Assembly (NCBI GenBank): GCA_910574885.1 | Contig: CAJTDD010000003.1 | Location: 248,001-312,000, forward strand | Length of the DNA stretch: 64,000 bases | Direction of reading: 5' to 3' | From: Lachnospiraceae bacterium | GTDB taxonomy: Bacteria > Bacillota > Clostridia > Lachnospirales > Lachnospiraceae | In this document: positions 33,262 through 41,205 of the stretch, in pieces | Numbering within the stretch: position 1 is the stretch's first letter | Layout of the letters: each line of letters starts with the position of its first letter | Position numbers and translations under genes: made by a program | Notes under the pieces: generated by a model | Told to the model about the DNA's origin: nothing | What the model saw: the letters and a program-made list of their open reading frames with translations, nothing else | Database searches by the model: none

Positions 33262-33834
33262 AAATTTTGCAAGAGGGTTTAGGAAAATGGGGGTGCTTCG
33301 GCGCTCCTATTTTTTGCGGATTTGTAGATCATATTACATAAAATTGCTTTATTCTGTAAAATATTTTTTCTAAGTTTATTGAAGGATATATTTTTAAGAG
33401 CAAAGATAACTTGATTTTTTTTTATTATAAGTTTAACCTATTGTTTAGGAATTTACATCACTTACATCAAATTTTACATCAAATAGGACATACATCTGTT
33501 TTAAGAAGTATCAGGATATAAAAGTATAGATGAAGATTTAGGCTCGTTTATCAAGATATTAGAAATTATTGAATATTGTTGAAGGAGTATAGATGAACTC
33601 CCCACAATGAAAACGCTTGGCGGAAAAGACCAGTAAAATCAAGGGTTTGCGGACTTAAAGACAGTATGGTACGACAAGAGTACGACAAAATAAACTCTCT
33701 TAACGGGTTAAAATAAATGATTTTAAATTAAACTCGTGTCAGTTCAAGTTAATATTTTGTACGATAAGGACATTTTTCTAAAAGAAAATTTTAGGGAAGT
33801 GTCCTTTTGTTATGGTCAAAAAACAAAATAAGAA
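33262..33834. other. Junction between elements 1 and 2
   Basis: About 570 AT-rich bases. Seen: the terminator at 33284-33316; TTACATCA three times at 33453, 33462 and 33474; GTACGAC twice near 33668-33686; and a hairpin AAGGACA...TGTCCTT (33766-33806) followed by TTTT. No gene with an SD. Element 1 right end, any chromosomal remnant and element 2 left end must lie here, but the borders cannot be set without an empty-site comparison. Confidence 0.5.
33284..33316 (+). terminator. Strong intrinsic terminator
   Basis: AAAATGGGGGTGC pairs with GCGCTCCTATTTT around a TTCG tetraloop (13 bp with G-U pairs), followed by TTT. Confidence 0.8.
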
Positions 33835-33849
33835 ATGGAGGAAATGAAC

Positions 33850-34311
33850 ATGAGTAGTACAGCGTTAGGAGCAGAGAAAGCGATTATTTTTATCAGTGAT
33901 GCACATGAAAAATTCTACTATGAAAAATTGAAAGAGGTCAGGTATCAGGACGTGTACCACAAAGCGCTTGTATATTGTCTTGGTATCAGCGATGACACAA
34001 GAAGAAATATCAACAGCATTTATAACTTTAAGACAGGCTGTGTAAAAACGGAGTGCCTGCACGAAGGCTGGCAGACCAGCGGGAGCTTAAAAGTAGTCAG
34101 GATGGCGTTTAACCTTTACTGCAATGGTACGCCGAGTGTCCTTGACTATGATGATGCGGAGGAACAGGTGGACGAGTGCAGACGGTACACAGTGGAAGAA
34201 CTGTTCTGCTGTGCCTATGCGCCTTATTTTTGGCAGGCGGTACAGATTCGTTATCCGGAATATGTAACATATAACCACAACTTGTACGCCATGCTTGGAG
34301 GACGGGATTGA
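33850..34311 (+). CDS. DUF6075 family protein
   Basis: 153 residues from ATG 33850, eight bases after GGAGG (two earlier in-frame ATGs are too close). It shares GISDDTRRNINSIYNFKT, GWQTSG and EELFCCAYAPYF with the element 1 gene at 19380. In element 1 it follows VirB4; here it opens the replication/partition module. Function unknown. Confidence 0.75.
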   Translation: MSSTALGAEKAIIFISDAHEKFYYEKLKEVRYQDVYHKALVYCLGISDDTRRNINSIYNFKTGCVKTECLHEGWQTSGSLKVVRMAFNLYCNGTPSVLDYDDAEEQVDECRRYTVEELFCCAYAPYFWQAVQIRYPEYVTYNHNLYAMLGGRD

Positions 34312-34487
34312 TGTTAAAAGTCAGGCTTATGGGAACGAAGAACGATATTAAGTGGTTCGGGAAGATTTTACAGCGTAACCCGAAAATCGAAGTGACGGAG
34401 TTTTCCGATATGTTCCCAAACAAAGGGACAAAGAAATATTACAGGACTTATGTGGAAGTCAGGAAAAGCAACGTAAAAGAAAATTAG
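34311..34487 (+). CDS. DUF3970-like small protein
   Basis: 58 residues, MLKVRLMGTKNDIKWFGKIL onward. The pattern MxKVRxxGT..D with a later KYYRTYVEV matches the small DUF3970 family. ATG overlaps the previous stop (TGATG), so it is coupled to the DUF6075 gene. Function unknown. Confidence 0.6.
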   Translation: MLKVRLMGTKNDIKWFGKILQRNPKIEVTEFSDMFPNKGTKKYYRTYVEVRKSNVKEN

Positions 34488-34508
34488 TAGAAGCAAAGGA
34501 GAATCATC

Positions 34509-35294
34509 ATGTGTAAAATAATCGCAATCGCAAACCAGAAAGGCGGTGTGGGCAAGACCACCACCACAAGCAATTTAGGAATCGGGCTGGCAAAACAGGG
34601 AAAGAAAGTGCTTCTGATTGATGCGGACGCACAGGGCAGTCTGACCGCAAGTTTAGGCTTTACAGAGCCGGACAGTCTGGAAATCACGCTTGCAACCATT
34701 ATGGGGAACTTAATCAATGACGGGGAAGTAGAGCCGGGGGAAGGTATCCTCCACCATGAGGAAGGGATAGACTTAATGCCGGGGAACATTGAGCTTTCCG
34801 GTCTGGAGGTTTCCCTTGTGAATGTGATGAGCCGGGAAACGGTACTCCGGTCATACATAGAGATTGTCCGGGAGAGTTACGATTATATTTTAATTGATTG
34901 TATGCCTTCTCTCGGCATGATTACCATAAACGCCTTTGCCTGCGCCGACAGTATCCTGATACCTGTACAGGCGGCATACCTGCCCGTCAAAGGCTTGCAG
35001 CAGCTTATTAAGACGGTGGGAAAGGTAAAGCGGCAGATTAACCCGAAGCTGGAGATTGAAGGGATCCTGCTTACAATGGTAGACAGCCGAACGAACTACG
35101 CAAAGGACATCAGCGCCATGCTGAAGGAAGCCTATGGAAGCCGGGTGAGGATATTTGCCAATGTCATTCCCATTTCCGTCCGGGCGGCGGAGATTTCAGC
35201 GGAGGGCGTCAGCATCTACAAGCATGATCCAAAGGGGAAAGTGGCGTCAGCTTACGATTCTCTGACAAAGGAGGTGCTTGCAGATGGGCAGTAA
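34509..35294 (+). CDS. parA: ParA-type partition ATPase
   Basis: 261 residues. Deviant Walker A KGGVGKTTT at about 11-19, DADAQGS at about 41-47 and IDCMPSLGM near 126, the standard Soj/ParA motifs. With ParB it segregates a circular or plasmid-like form of the ICE. SD aaaggaga. The end overlaps the ParB start. Confidence 0.93.
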   Translation: MCKIIAIANQKGGVGKTTTTSNLGIGLAKQGKKVLLIDADAQGSLTASLGFTEPDSLEITLATIMGNLINDGEVEPGEGILHHEEGIDLMPGNIELSGLEVSLVNVMSRETVLRSYIEIVRESYDYILIDCMPSLGMITINAFACADSILIPVQAAYLPVKGLQQLIKTVGKVKRQINPKLEIEGILLTMVDSRTNYAKDISAMLKEAYGSRVRIFANVIPISVRAAEISAEGVSIYKHDPKGKVASAYDSLTKEVLADGQ

Positions 35295-36174
35295 CGCAAA
35301 ACCAAGAAGCGCATCAAAGGTTGCTCTGGAAAGTTTTGATGATTTGTTCGGTGGAAATACCGCACAGGAAAATGGGATAGAGCAGATTATCAATGCGCCA
35401 CTGGCAGAGCTTTACACGTTCAAAGACCACCCGTTCCGGGTGGAGGACGATGAGAAGATGGAGGAAACAACCGAGAGTATCCGCCAGTATGGGGTGCTTG
35501 TGCCGGGGATTGCAAGACCGAGGGCGGGTGGAGGCTATGAAATCATAGCCGGACACCGCCGCAAACGTGGCTCGGAGCTTGCCGGAAAGACGGAGATGCC
35601 TGTGGTTGTCCGCAACTACACCGATGATGAAGCTACGATAATCATGGTGGATTCCAATATCCAGCGGGAAGATATTTTACCGAGCGAAAAGGCGAGAGCC
35701 TACAAGATGAAATACGAAGCCATGAAGCATCAGGGGAAAAAGTCAGGCAGAAACACACTGGATGAGGTCGGGGAAGCTGCCGGGGAGAACGCTAAAAAGG
35801 TTCAGCGGTATATCTGGCTTTCCCGCCTGTCTGATGAACTCCTTGCTATGGTGGACGGTAAGAAGCTCGGCTTCTCACAGGGCGTTGATATTTCCTTTCT
35901 TGCGGAAGAAGCGCAAGGGTGGGTACAGGCAGTCATAGAGGAAAAAGGCTGTAACGTCAGCATGGTGCAGTCGGCAAAAATTAAGGAATATGGCAAGACC
36001 GGGGAGCTTACCCTTGCAATGGTGCGCCTGATACTGACGGAGGAAAAGCAGAAGGAAAGGAAAGTGACACTCAAAGCGGATAAAATCAGCGAATATTTTG
36101 CGGAGGATTGCAGCAGTGAGGAAATAGAGGGCATCATCATTCAGCTATTGGATGAATGGAAGAAAAGACAATAG
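35284..36174 (+). CDS. parB: ParB/Spo0J-like partition protein
   Basis: 296 residues from ATG 35284 (TTG 35278 is also possible). The ParB nuclease-like N-terminal domain shows GVLVPGIARPRAGGGYEIIAGHRRKRG and the HTH region ILPSEKARAYKMKYEAMK. These proteins bind parS, spread, and bind CTP. Overlaps ParA and precedes RepA with close spacing. Its DNA site is not known; the dispersed hairpin sequence in element 2 is one candidate. Confidence 0.9.
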   Translation: MGSNAKPRSASKVALESFDDLFGGNTAQENGIEQIINAPLAELYTFKDHPFRVEDDEKMEETTESIRQYGVLVPGIARPRAGGGYEIIAGHRRKRGSELAGKTEMPVVVRNYTDDEATIIMVDSNIQREDILPSEKARAYKMKYEAMKHQGKKSGRNTLDEVGEAAGENAKKVQRYIWLSRLSDELLAMVDGKKLGFSQGVDISFLAEEAQGWVQAVIEEKGCNVSMVQSAKIKEYGKTGELTLAMVRLILTEEKQKERKVTLKADKISEYFAEDCSSEEIEGIIIQLLDEWKKRQ

Positions 36175-36191
36175 AGGGGAGGTGCATCAGC

Positions 36192-37307
36192 GTGGATGGC
36201 ACAATAAAATTTGACTATTATTATGGCATCGAAGCGGAACAGTTTTCTTTTTACCGGGTTCCGAGGCTGCTGATAAAAGACGCAAGGTTTAAAGAGTTGT
36301 CCAGCGATGCAAAGCTCCTTTATGGTCTGATGCTTGACAGGCTGGCATTGTCAATCAAGAATGGCTGGCTTGACGAGGAAAACAGGGTGTATATCCATTA
36401 CACCCTGGATAACATAATGGAGGATTTGGGATGCGCAAGGGAGAAATGCGCCAAAGTGATTGCGGAGCTTGACAGCAAAAAGGGAATCGGTCTGATTGAG
36501 AAGAAAAGACGGGGACTGGGCAAGCCGGACATCATCTATGTGAAGAATTTTGCGACACTGGATACCGGGAAAGAACCGGGAGGAGAGCCGGAAAAAGCTG
36601 ATAATGCTGACAATTCCGCAGAAGTTCGGAAACCGAACTTCAAGAGGTTCGATAATCAAACTTCAAGAAGTTCGGAAATCGAACTTCAAGAGATTCGGAA
36701 ACCGAACTTGCAGGAGTTCGGAAACCGAACTTCAAGAAATTCGGAAACCGAACTTGCGGAAGTTCGGGAATCGAACCCTAATTATAACAATACTAATTAT
36801 ACTGATCTGAGTTATACCAATCCTATCAATCAATCAGACAGTGAAGCAGAAAAACAGGAACCGGGCAAGCTGGATAATGGTATGATTGATGTGATGGATG
36901 AAGCTAGCGCCTACATGGAAATCATTAAGAAAAATATTGAGTATGAGCATCACATGAAATATGGCGATTGGAGTGAAAAAGGTCTGTATGAGGAACTGTA
37001 TGAGGTGATATGCGAGATTGTGTGTGTAAAGCGCAGGACGGTAAAGGTGAATGGGGAGGATTACCCTTATGAGCTTGTAAAGTCTAAGTTTTTAAAGCTG
37101 GACAGTTCCCATTTGGAGTATGTCATTGGGTGTATGAAGGAAACCACAACAAAAATAGCCAACATCAGGGCATACATGGTGACTGCCCTCTATAATGCCC
37201 CCAATACCATGAACCATTATTACCAGCAGTTAGTTCAGCATGATATGTATGGCGGCGGTTGGGAAGAAAAAGGACTGTTCCAGTCCAAAGCGGAAGGAGA
37301 TGGATAA
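36192..37307 (+). CDS. repA: RepA-type replication initiator with iterons in its gene
   Basis: 371 residues from GTG 36192, after GGGGAGGTG; ATG 36156 lies inside parB without SD. The N-terminal RepA_N domain (FYRVPRLLIKDARFKELSSDAKLLYGLMLDR) is a winged-helix DNA-binding domain. The middle (about residues 145-196) is encoded by seven 23-bp repeats, and a helical C-terminal domain follows. RepA_N plasmids keep their origin inside rep, so this element probably replicates after excision. Confidence 0.9.
   Translation: MDGTIKFDYYYGIEAEQFSFYRVPRLLIKDARFKELSSDAKLLYGLMLDRLALSIKNGWLDEENRVYIHYTLDNIMEDLGCAREKCAKVIAELDSKKGIGLIEKKRRGLGKPDIIYVKNFATLDTGKEPGGEPEKADNADNSAEVRKPNFKRFDNQTSRSSEIELQEIRKPNLQEFGNRTSRNSETELAEVRESNPNYNNTNYTDLSYTNPINQSDSEAEKQEPGKLDNGMIDVMDEASAYMEIIKKNIEYEHHMKYGDWSEKGLYEELYEVICEIVCVKRRTVKVNGEDYPYELVKSKFLKLDSSHLEYVIGCMKETTTKIANIRAYMVTALYNAPNTMNHYYQQLVQHDMYGGGWEEKGLFQSKAEGDG
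36624..36778. repeat. Seven 23-bp iteron-like repeats inside repA (putative oriV)
   Basis: Units start at 36624, 36647, 36670, 36693, 36716, 36739 and 36762 (last one partial). The core is the near palindrome GTTCGGAAACCGAAC followed by TTCAAGAG-like bases. The period, 23, is not a multiple of three, so successive units are read in rotating frames (RKPNFKR, DNQTSRS, EIELQEI, then again), yet no stop arises. An AT-rich segment follows at 36779-36840. This is what is expected of an initiator-binding origin. Confidence 0.8.
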
Positions 37308-37961
37308 ATGGAATCCATGCGGGATATTGACCGGGCAATGGAACGGGAGATCGCAAAGGGGAGCTGCCCGTTAAAGTTTGTGGGGATAGAGTTTGGCGAT
37401 TCCCCCTATCAGGAGATTGCGTCAAAAGAAAAGCTGCTGGAGGTATTGTCCTATCTGCTGCGGACAGGCGATTATGGGAAATTTGCCGTAAATGGGACGG
37501 GGAGCAATGTTTATATGAACATCAGGGGCAGGAAGCCGGATTTTCAGCGAACTTATTCCATATTTGACCGGAACTGCATTTTTTCCGCAATCAGTCATTA
37601 CGGAAAGAAAATAAAGCCGGATTTTGACGGGCATACTTATCTGGAAACAGTGCAGTGTTTCTTTAAGCTGCCGGACGGGGAACAGGAGAAATACAGGGTG
37701 ACATATTACGGGCAGGAAACCTTTGTTTTCCCCATGTCGGATAAATATATCCTCGGACTTTATACGCACTGTATCTCGGCAAGGCGGGCGGCATCGGCGG
37801 ATATGGATATTCCCGGCACAGGCTTTTCAGAAAAAGAACAGGGCATTGTCAGCCTTGCGGGTGTGCGTGACGTGCTGTTCCAGTGCCTTTTGTTTGACAC
37901 TGTAAAATATGGGGAAGGCGTGTTATGCGCTGACCTTTGCACAATCTACTGTTTAAAATAG
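37308..37961 (+). CDS. Hypothetical ICE protein after repA
   Basis: 217 residues; ATG follows the repA stop directly, with SD ggaaggag. No signal or membrane segment. Aromatic, Gly and Tyr-rich middle (GKFAVNGTGSNVYMNIRG, then YYGQETFVFPMSDKYILGLY). It belongs to the partition/replication operon by position. No family recognised. Confidence 0.65.
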   Translation: MESMRDIDRAMEREIAKGSCPLKFVGIEFGDSPYQEIASKEKLLEVLSYLLRTGDYGKFAVNGTGSNVYMNIRGRKPDFQRTYSIFDRNCIFSAISHYGKKIKPDFDGHTYLETVQCFFKLPDGEQEKYRVTYYGQETFVFPMSDKYILGLYTHCISARRAASADMDIPGTGFSEKEQGIVSLAGVRDVLFQCLLFDTVKYGEGVLCADLCTIYCLK

Positions 37962-37970
37962 AATCAATAG

Positions 37971-37993
37971 CTTTTGGACTTTTTGTCCAGAAG
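37971..37993 (+). repeat. Dispersed 23-bp hairpin, copy 1
   Basis: CTTTTGGAC, TTTTT, GTCCAGAAG. It folds as a 9-bp stem with one G-U pair. It sits 18 bases before the ATG of the next gene, just upstream of its SD. Five other copies follow in element 2. Confidence 0.85.
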
Positions 37994-38011
37994 TGAGTTA
38001 GGAGGTGCGCT

Positions 38012-38380
38012 ATGGCGGAAAAATATATTACGGAAGAACAGCGGGCAAAATGCCGGAAAGTGGCGGATGCGTTTGCGGAACTGTATGAGCTGGCAGATGT
38101 AATGGTGGCGGATGCCGGGAGGTTCGGCTTTGTCCGTCTGCAATGGTTCAGTGAGGGAGAAGGCTTTGATTCGGCAATGGCATTTTCGGACAGCATGGAA
38201 CTGTTTGAGGAACTCTGGCGGATATGGTATGAACATGAGGTCTTAACGCCTGTTTTGGGTACGCCGCTTGCGGAGCTTGACTATGACGAGATATTCAGGT
38301 CGCTTTCCAAAGACAGGCAGGAGGAAATCTTGGAAAAGAAGAAATATTTTATTTCCCGGTGTGAAGATGCTTTCGCTTAG
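38012..38380 (+). CDS. Hypothetical acidic protein
   Basis: 122 residues, MAEKYITEEQRAKCRKVADA onward, soluble, acidic, with aromatic pairs (WRIWYEHE). SD taggaggtg. Copy 1 of the hairpin lies directly upstream. Unknown function; part of the small-gene block between repA and PcfB. Confidence 0.6.
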   Translation: MAEKYITEEQRAKCRKVADAFAELYELADVMVADAGRFGFVRLQWFSEGEGFDSAMAFSDSMELFEELWRIWYEHEVLTPVLGTPLAELDYDEIFRSLSKDRQEEILEKKKYFISRCEDAFA

Positions 38381-38454
38381 GTGGCAGATATTTTTTACAA
38401 TTTCGGGGCGTTTTCTGCTAAAATAGACCGTATCAGGGTAAAGGAGTGGTGTGT

Positions 38455-38985
38455 TTGGGAAACAGGAAGCGCCTGAAAAGGGCAGACAGGACATATAAAG
38501 ACTTAAAGCAGAAGCAGAAAGCAGGAATAGCAGACAGTATGTTCCAAAAGACCTGTGATTATTACAGGGAGCATGGCAGGATGCCGGAAGGAGAGGACTG
38601 TGAAAAAATTGTGGGGCAGATTTACCAGAGGGTAAAGGGGATAGCGGAAAAGGCTTCTTTTGATGAAGTATACAGCCTGTACCTTTACCGTCTGCCACGT
38701 TATGAAACGAGGATTGCAGAGAACGGGCTTCCGGAAAAGAAAGAGAAAAAGAAAGAAGATGCCGACAAGCCGAAAGTAAAGCAGATAGGCAGGAGCAAAA
38801 AAGTATGCCCGAACTGCGGAAGGAAGATGAAACAGCAGTTTATCGGGTTACAGCACTGCAAATGCGGCATAAGTTGGAAAAAAGACATCGGATATTTTGA
38901 GCGTACCGGGGATATGGTTTTCGCTCTGGAACGGAGGAAAGTAGGGAAAAAGACAAAGCAGTGTCCGGTAATCCGATACAGATAA
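38455..38985 (+). CDS. Zinc-ribbon protein, unknown function
   Basis: 176 residues from TTG 38455, eight bases after AAGGAG. The basic helical N-terminal part is followed by a Lys/Glu linker and a C-terminal zinc ribbon with CPNCGRKM and HCKCGISW. Probably binds nucleic acid. The stop is followed by a 117-base gap containing copy 2 of the dispersed hairpin. No family name recognised. Confidence 0.6.
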   Translation: MGNRKRLKRADRTYKDLKQKQKAGIADSMFQKTCDYYREHGRMPEGEDCEKIVGQIYQRVKGIAEKASFDEVYSLYLYRLPRYETRIAENGLPEKKEKKKEDADKPKVKQIGRSKKVCPNCGRKMKQQFIGLQHCKCGISWKKDIGYFERTGDMVFALERRKVGKKTKQCPVIRYR

Positions 38986-39063
38986 TTAAATACCAGAAAC
39001 AGCGTGAGGGCAGTTATAGACCGTAAACAGCGGTTTGTAGCTGCCCTTTTTGCGTTTCAATAA

Positions 39064-39086
39064 CTTTTGGACTTTTTGTCCAGAAG
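39064..39086 (+). repeat. Dispersed 23-bp hairpin, copy 2
   Basis: Identical to copy 1. It lies 16 bases before the ATG at 39103, immediately upstream of the SD. Confidence 0.85.
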
Positions 39087-39102
39087 CAGAATGGAGGATG
39101 TA

Positions 39103-39528
39103 ATGAAAAAAAGAGAGTTCCAGAAAAAAGCAACAGCGGAGCTATTGAAAAGGCTGGCGGCGGTCTGTGCGGAGTTGGGGGAGAATCCCAACATTACAGT
39201 ATCGTCAAAGTTCCACAGTTCCTATTTTAAGCTGCGGAATGACTATAACCTGATGCAGATTTCCGTCAAGCAGACAGGGGAGCTTAGTTACCAGCTTACG
39301 GATATGCTTGGCAGCACTGGCGGGAAGCGGATTTACTATGAATATCGTGAGAATGATGATTTTACACGCATCATAGAAAAGTTTTGCGGCGATTTTGCAA
39401 GGTTTTATAAGGATTTCCTGTTATCCGGCACACTGCATGACTTCTGTGACATAAAGCTGTCATACGGGGAGGACGCAGGCGCAGGACTGGAAGAATACGA
39501 ATCCTGTATCCGTTCCGGGTGCTTATAG
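39103..39528 (+). CDS. Hypothetical ICE protein
   Basis: 141 residues from ATG 39103 with SD tggagg; an upstream in-frame ATG at 39067 falls inside the hairpin repeat and is unlikely. Soluble; repeated aromatic residues, a late Cys. Unknown function. Confidence 0.6.
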   Translation: MKKREFQKKATAELLKRLAAVCAELGENPNITVSSKFHSSYFKLRNDYNLMQISVKQTGELSYQLTDMLGSTGGKRIYYEYRENDDFTRIIEKFCGDFARFYKDFLLSGTLHDFCDIKLSYGEDAGAGLEEYESCIRSGCL

Positions 39529-39540
39529 GATAAAAAACAG

Positions 39541-39563
39541 CTTTTGGACTTTTTGTCCAGAAG
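39541..39563 (+). repeat. Dispersed 23-bp hairpin, copy 3
   Basis: Identical to copies 1 and 2. It lies 15 bases before the ATG of a 12-residue leader ORF at 39579. Confidence 0.85.
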
Positions 39564-39578
39564 TGGGAAGGAGAGCTT

Positions 39579-39617
39579 ATGAAATATTTAATTCGCAGGC
39601 TGTACGTCCCACCCTGA
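39579..39617 (+). CDS. Possible 12-residue leader peptide before the PcfB/VirD4 operon
   Basis: MKYLIRRLYVPP with a good SD (ggaaggag) six bases upstream. GCTGTACG (39599-39606) and CGTACAGC (39622-39629) form a stem that contains the ORF's end and stop codon. The PcfB gene follows at 39655. A short ORF overlapping a hairpin suggests attenuation or translation-coupled control, but no T run is present. Confidence 0.4.
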   Translation: MKYLIRRLYVPP

Positions 39618-39654
39618 CGGGCGTACAGCAATAAAAAAAGAAGGAGGAAAAACC

Positions 39655-40131
39655 ATGCAGGAGGAAGTGACACAGAAAACCATTGCCCTTGTGTTTAAAT
39701 CTTCCCGGCTGACTGCCGACGTGCTGAAAAAGGCTATGAAGATGTATCTGGAACACCGGAAACAGGGAAAGCAGATGCCGCATGGGAAAATATCAGTGAA
39801 AGAGCTGGTCGGTCAGGGTATGGGCGCTTCGAGCATTGAGGTGACGGATAACAACATCAAGTCCTTTGAGAGAGTGGCAAAGAAGTATAACGTGCAGTTC
39901 GCTGTGAAGAAGGATAAGACGGAAAAGCCGCCGAAGCACATCGTATTATTCAAGGGCAAAGATGCCGACGTAATAACGCAGGCATTTAAGGAGTTTGTAA
40001 AAGTTAATGAGAAAAAGCATAACCGCATCTCCGTAAAGGAGAAGCTGGCGCAGTTCCGGGAGCAGTTAGGAAAAGACAAAAACCGGGAGAGGGCAAGGGA
40101 ACACCAGAAGGACAGGGGGCAGTCATTATGA
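39655..40131 (+). CDS. PcfB family protein (DUF3801)
   Basis: 158 residues. Core KISVKELVGQGMGASSIEVTDNNIKSFERVAKKYNVQFAV matches the element 1 PcfB and DUF3801. Thought to bridge relaxase and VirD4. SD aaggagg. The stop overlaps the VirD4 start by 4 bases (ATGA). Confidence 0.82.
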   Translation: MQEEVTQKTIALVFKSSRLTADVLKKAMKMYLEHRKQGKQMPHGKISVKELVGQGMGASSIEVTDNNIKSFERVAKKYNVQFAVKKDKTEKPPKHIVLFKGKDADVITQAFKEFVKVNEKKHNRISVKEKLAQFREQLGKDKNRERAREHQKDRGQSL

Positions 40132-41205
40132 GTAAAATCGTAGAGGGCATTGCCAAAGACCTAAAGTCAATCCCTGAAAAGCTCAAGGCAAAGACGGGGA
40201 ATGTTGACAAAAAGAAACTTTTCCTTATGAACCTCCCCTATGCGCTTGCCGGGTATTTCTGCGACAAAATTGCGTGGCTGTGGCGGGTATCGCCGGGGCA
40301 GGATGCTTCCGCAAAGGCGATGGCGGTCATGGCGGGGATGGAGGACTTATTTTCCAACCCGTTACCAAGTTTCCACCCAAAAGATTTGCTGATAGGGATA
40401 GGGTGTGGCATTGCGCTCCGCCTTATAGTGTATTTCAAAGCCAAGAACGCCAAGAAGTTCCGGCATGGCATGGAGTACGGTTCTGCAAGGTGGGGGACAG
40501 CGAAAGACATTGAGCCTTATGTCGATCCGGTATTTGAGAACAACGTGTTACTCACAGAAACGGAAAGGCTGATGATGTCCGGCAGACCAAAACAGCCGAA
40601 GTATGCGAGGAATAAAAATATCCTTGTTATCGGCGGTTCTGGTTCGGGCAAGACGAGGTTTTTCGTAAAACCGAACCTGATGCAGATGCACTCATCGTAT
40701 GTTGTCACTGATCCGAAGGGGACAGTGTTAGTGGAGTGCGGAAAAATGCTCTTAAAGAACAATTACCGGGTGAAAGTGCTGAATACCATTAACTTTAAAA
40801 AGTCCATGAACTATAACCCTCTCGTTTATATCCGGAGCGAGAAGGACATTTTGAAACTCGTAAACACAATCATTTTAAACACCAAAGGGGAGGGGCAGCA
40901 ATCCGGCGAAGATTTTTGGGTGAAAGCCGAAAAGCTCTATTACACCGCACTGATCGGGTACATCTGGTATGAGTGCGTGGAGGAAGAACAGAATTTCACT
41001 ACTCTGCTTGACATGATAAATGCCAGCGAAGCAAGGGAGGATGACGAGGAATTTAAAAATCCCGTTGATTTGATGTTCGATGAGCTGGAGGAAAGAGAGC
41101 CGGAGCATTTTGCAGTAAAGCAGTATAAAAAATACAAACTGGCGGCGGGCAAGACAGCGAAAAGCATCTTAATTAGCTGCGGCGCACGTTTAGCCCCCTT
41201 TGACA
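40128..41205 (+). CDS. VirD4 coupling protein, exon 1
   Basis: First 359 codons of VirD4. Two membrane segments (about 24-45, 81-100) and Walker A GGSGSGKTRFF near 167 are in this part. The exon ends GAC A at 41205, where a group II intron begins with GTGCAG. Unspliced, the frame stops at 41231, giving a protein without Walker B. Joined with 43995-44758 it encodes 613 residues with GAC ATC AAG GAG at the joint. Confidence 0.9.

Larger units (their letters stand above)
1..33320. mobile_element. Element 1: Tn1549/CTn-like ICE, right part
   Basis: This is the right part of an integrative conjugative element, entered in the middle of its methylase/helicase gene. Seen: MobC, relaxase, coupling ATPase VirD4, VirB6-like, PrgI and VirB4 proteins, a wall hydrolase, sortase, excisionase-like genes and a tyrosine integrase at 31663-32916. 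An integrase at one edge next to excisionase genes is the usual terminus of Tn916/Tn1549-type elements. The exact right end is not visible; 33320 is placed after a strong terminator following the toxin-antitoxin locus. Its relaxase gene is broken by an IS, so self-transfer may be impaired. Confidence 0.8.

Noticed and set aside
33607..33760. Target-gene 3' end or att core near 33.6-33.7 kb
   Set aside because: GTACGAC repeats and short ORFs are present, but nothing matches a gene or tRNA I recognise, so no att site was assigned.
36624..36778. CRISPR or protein repeat in repA
   Set aside because: No spacers, and the 23-base period rotates the reading frame, so it is not a protein repeat either; iterons explain it better.
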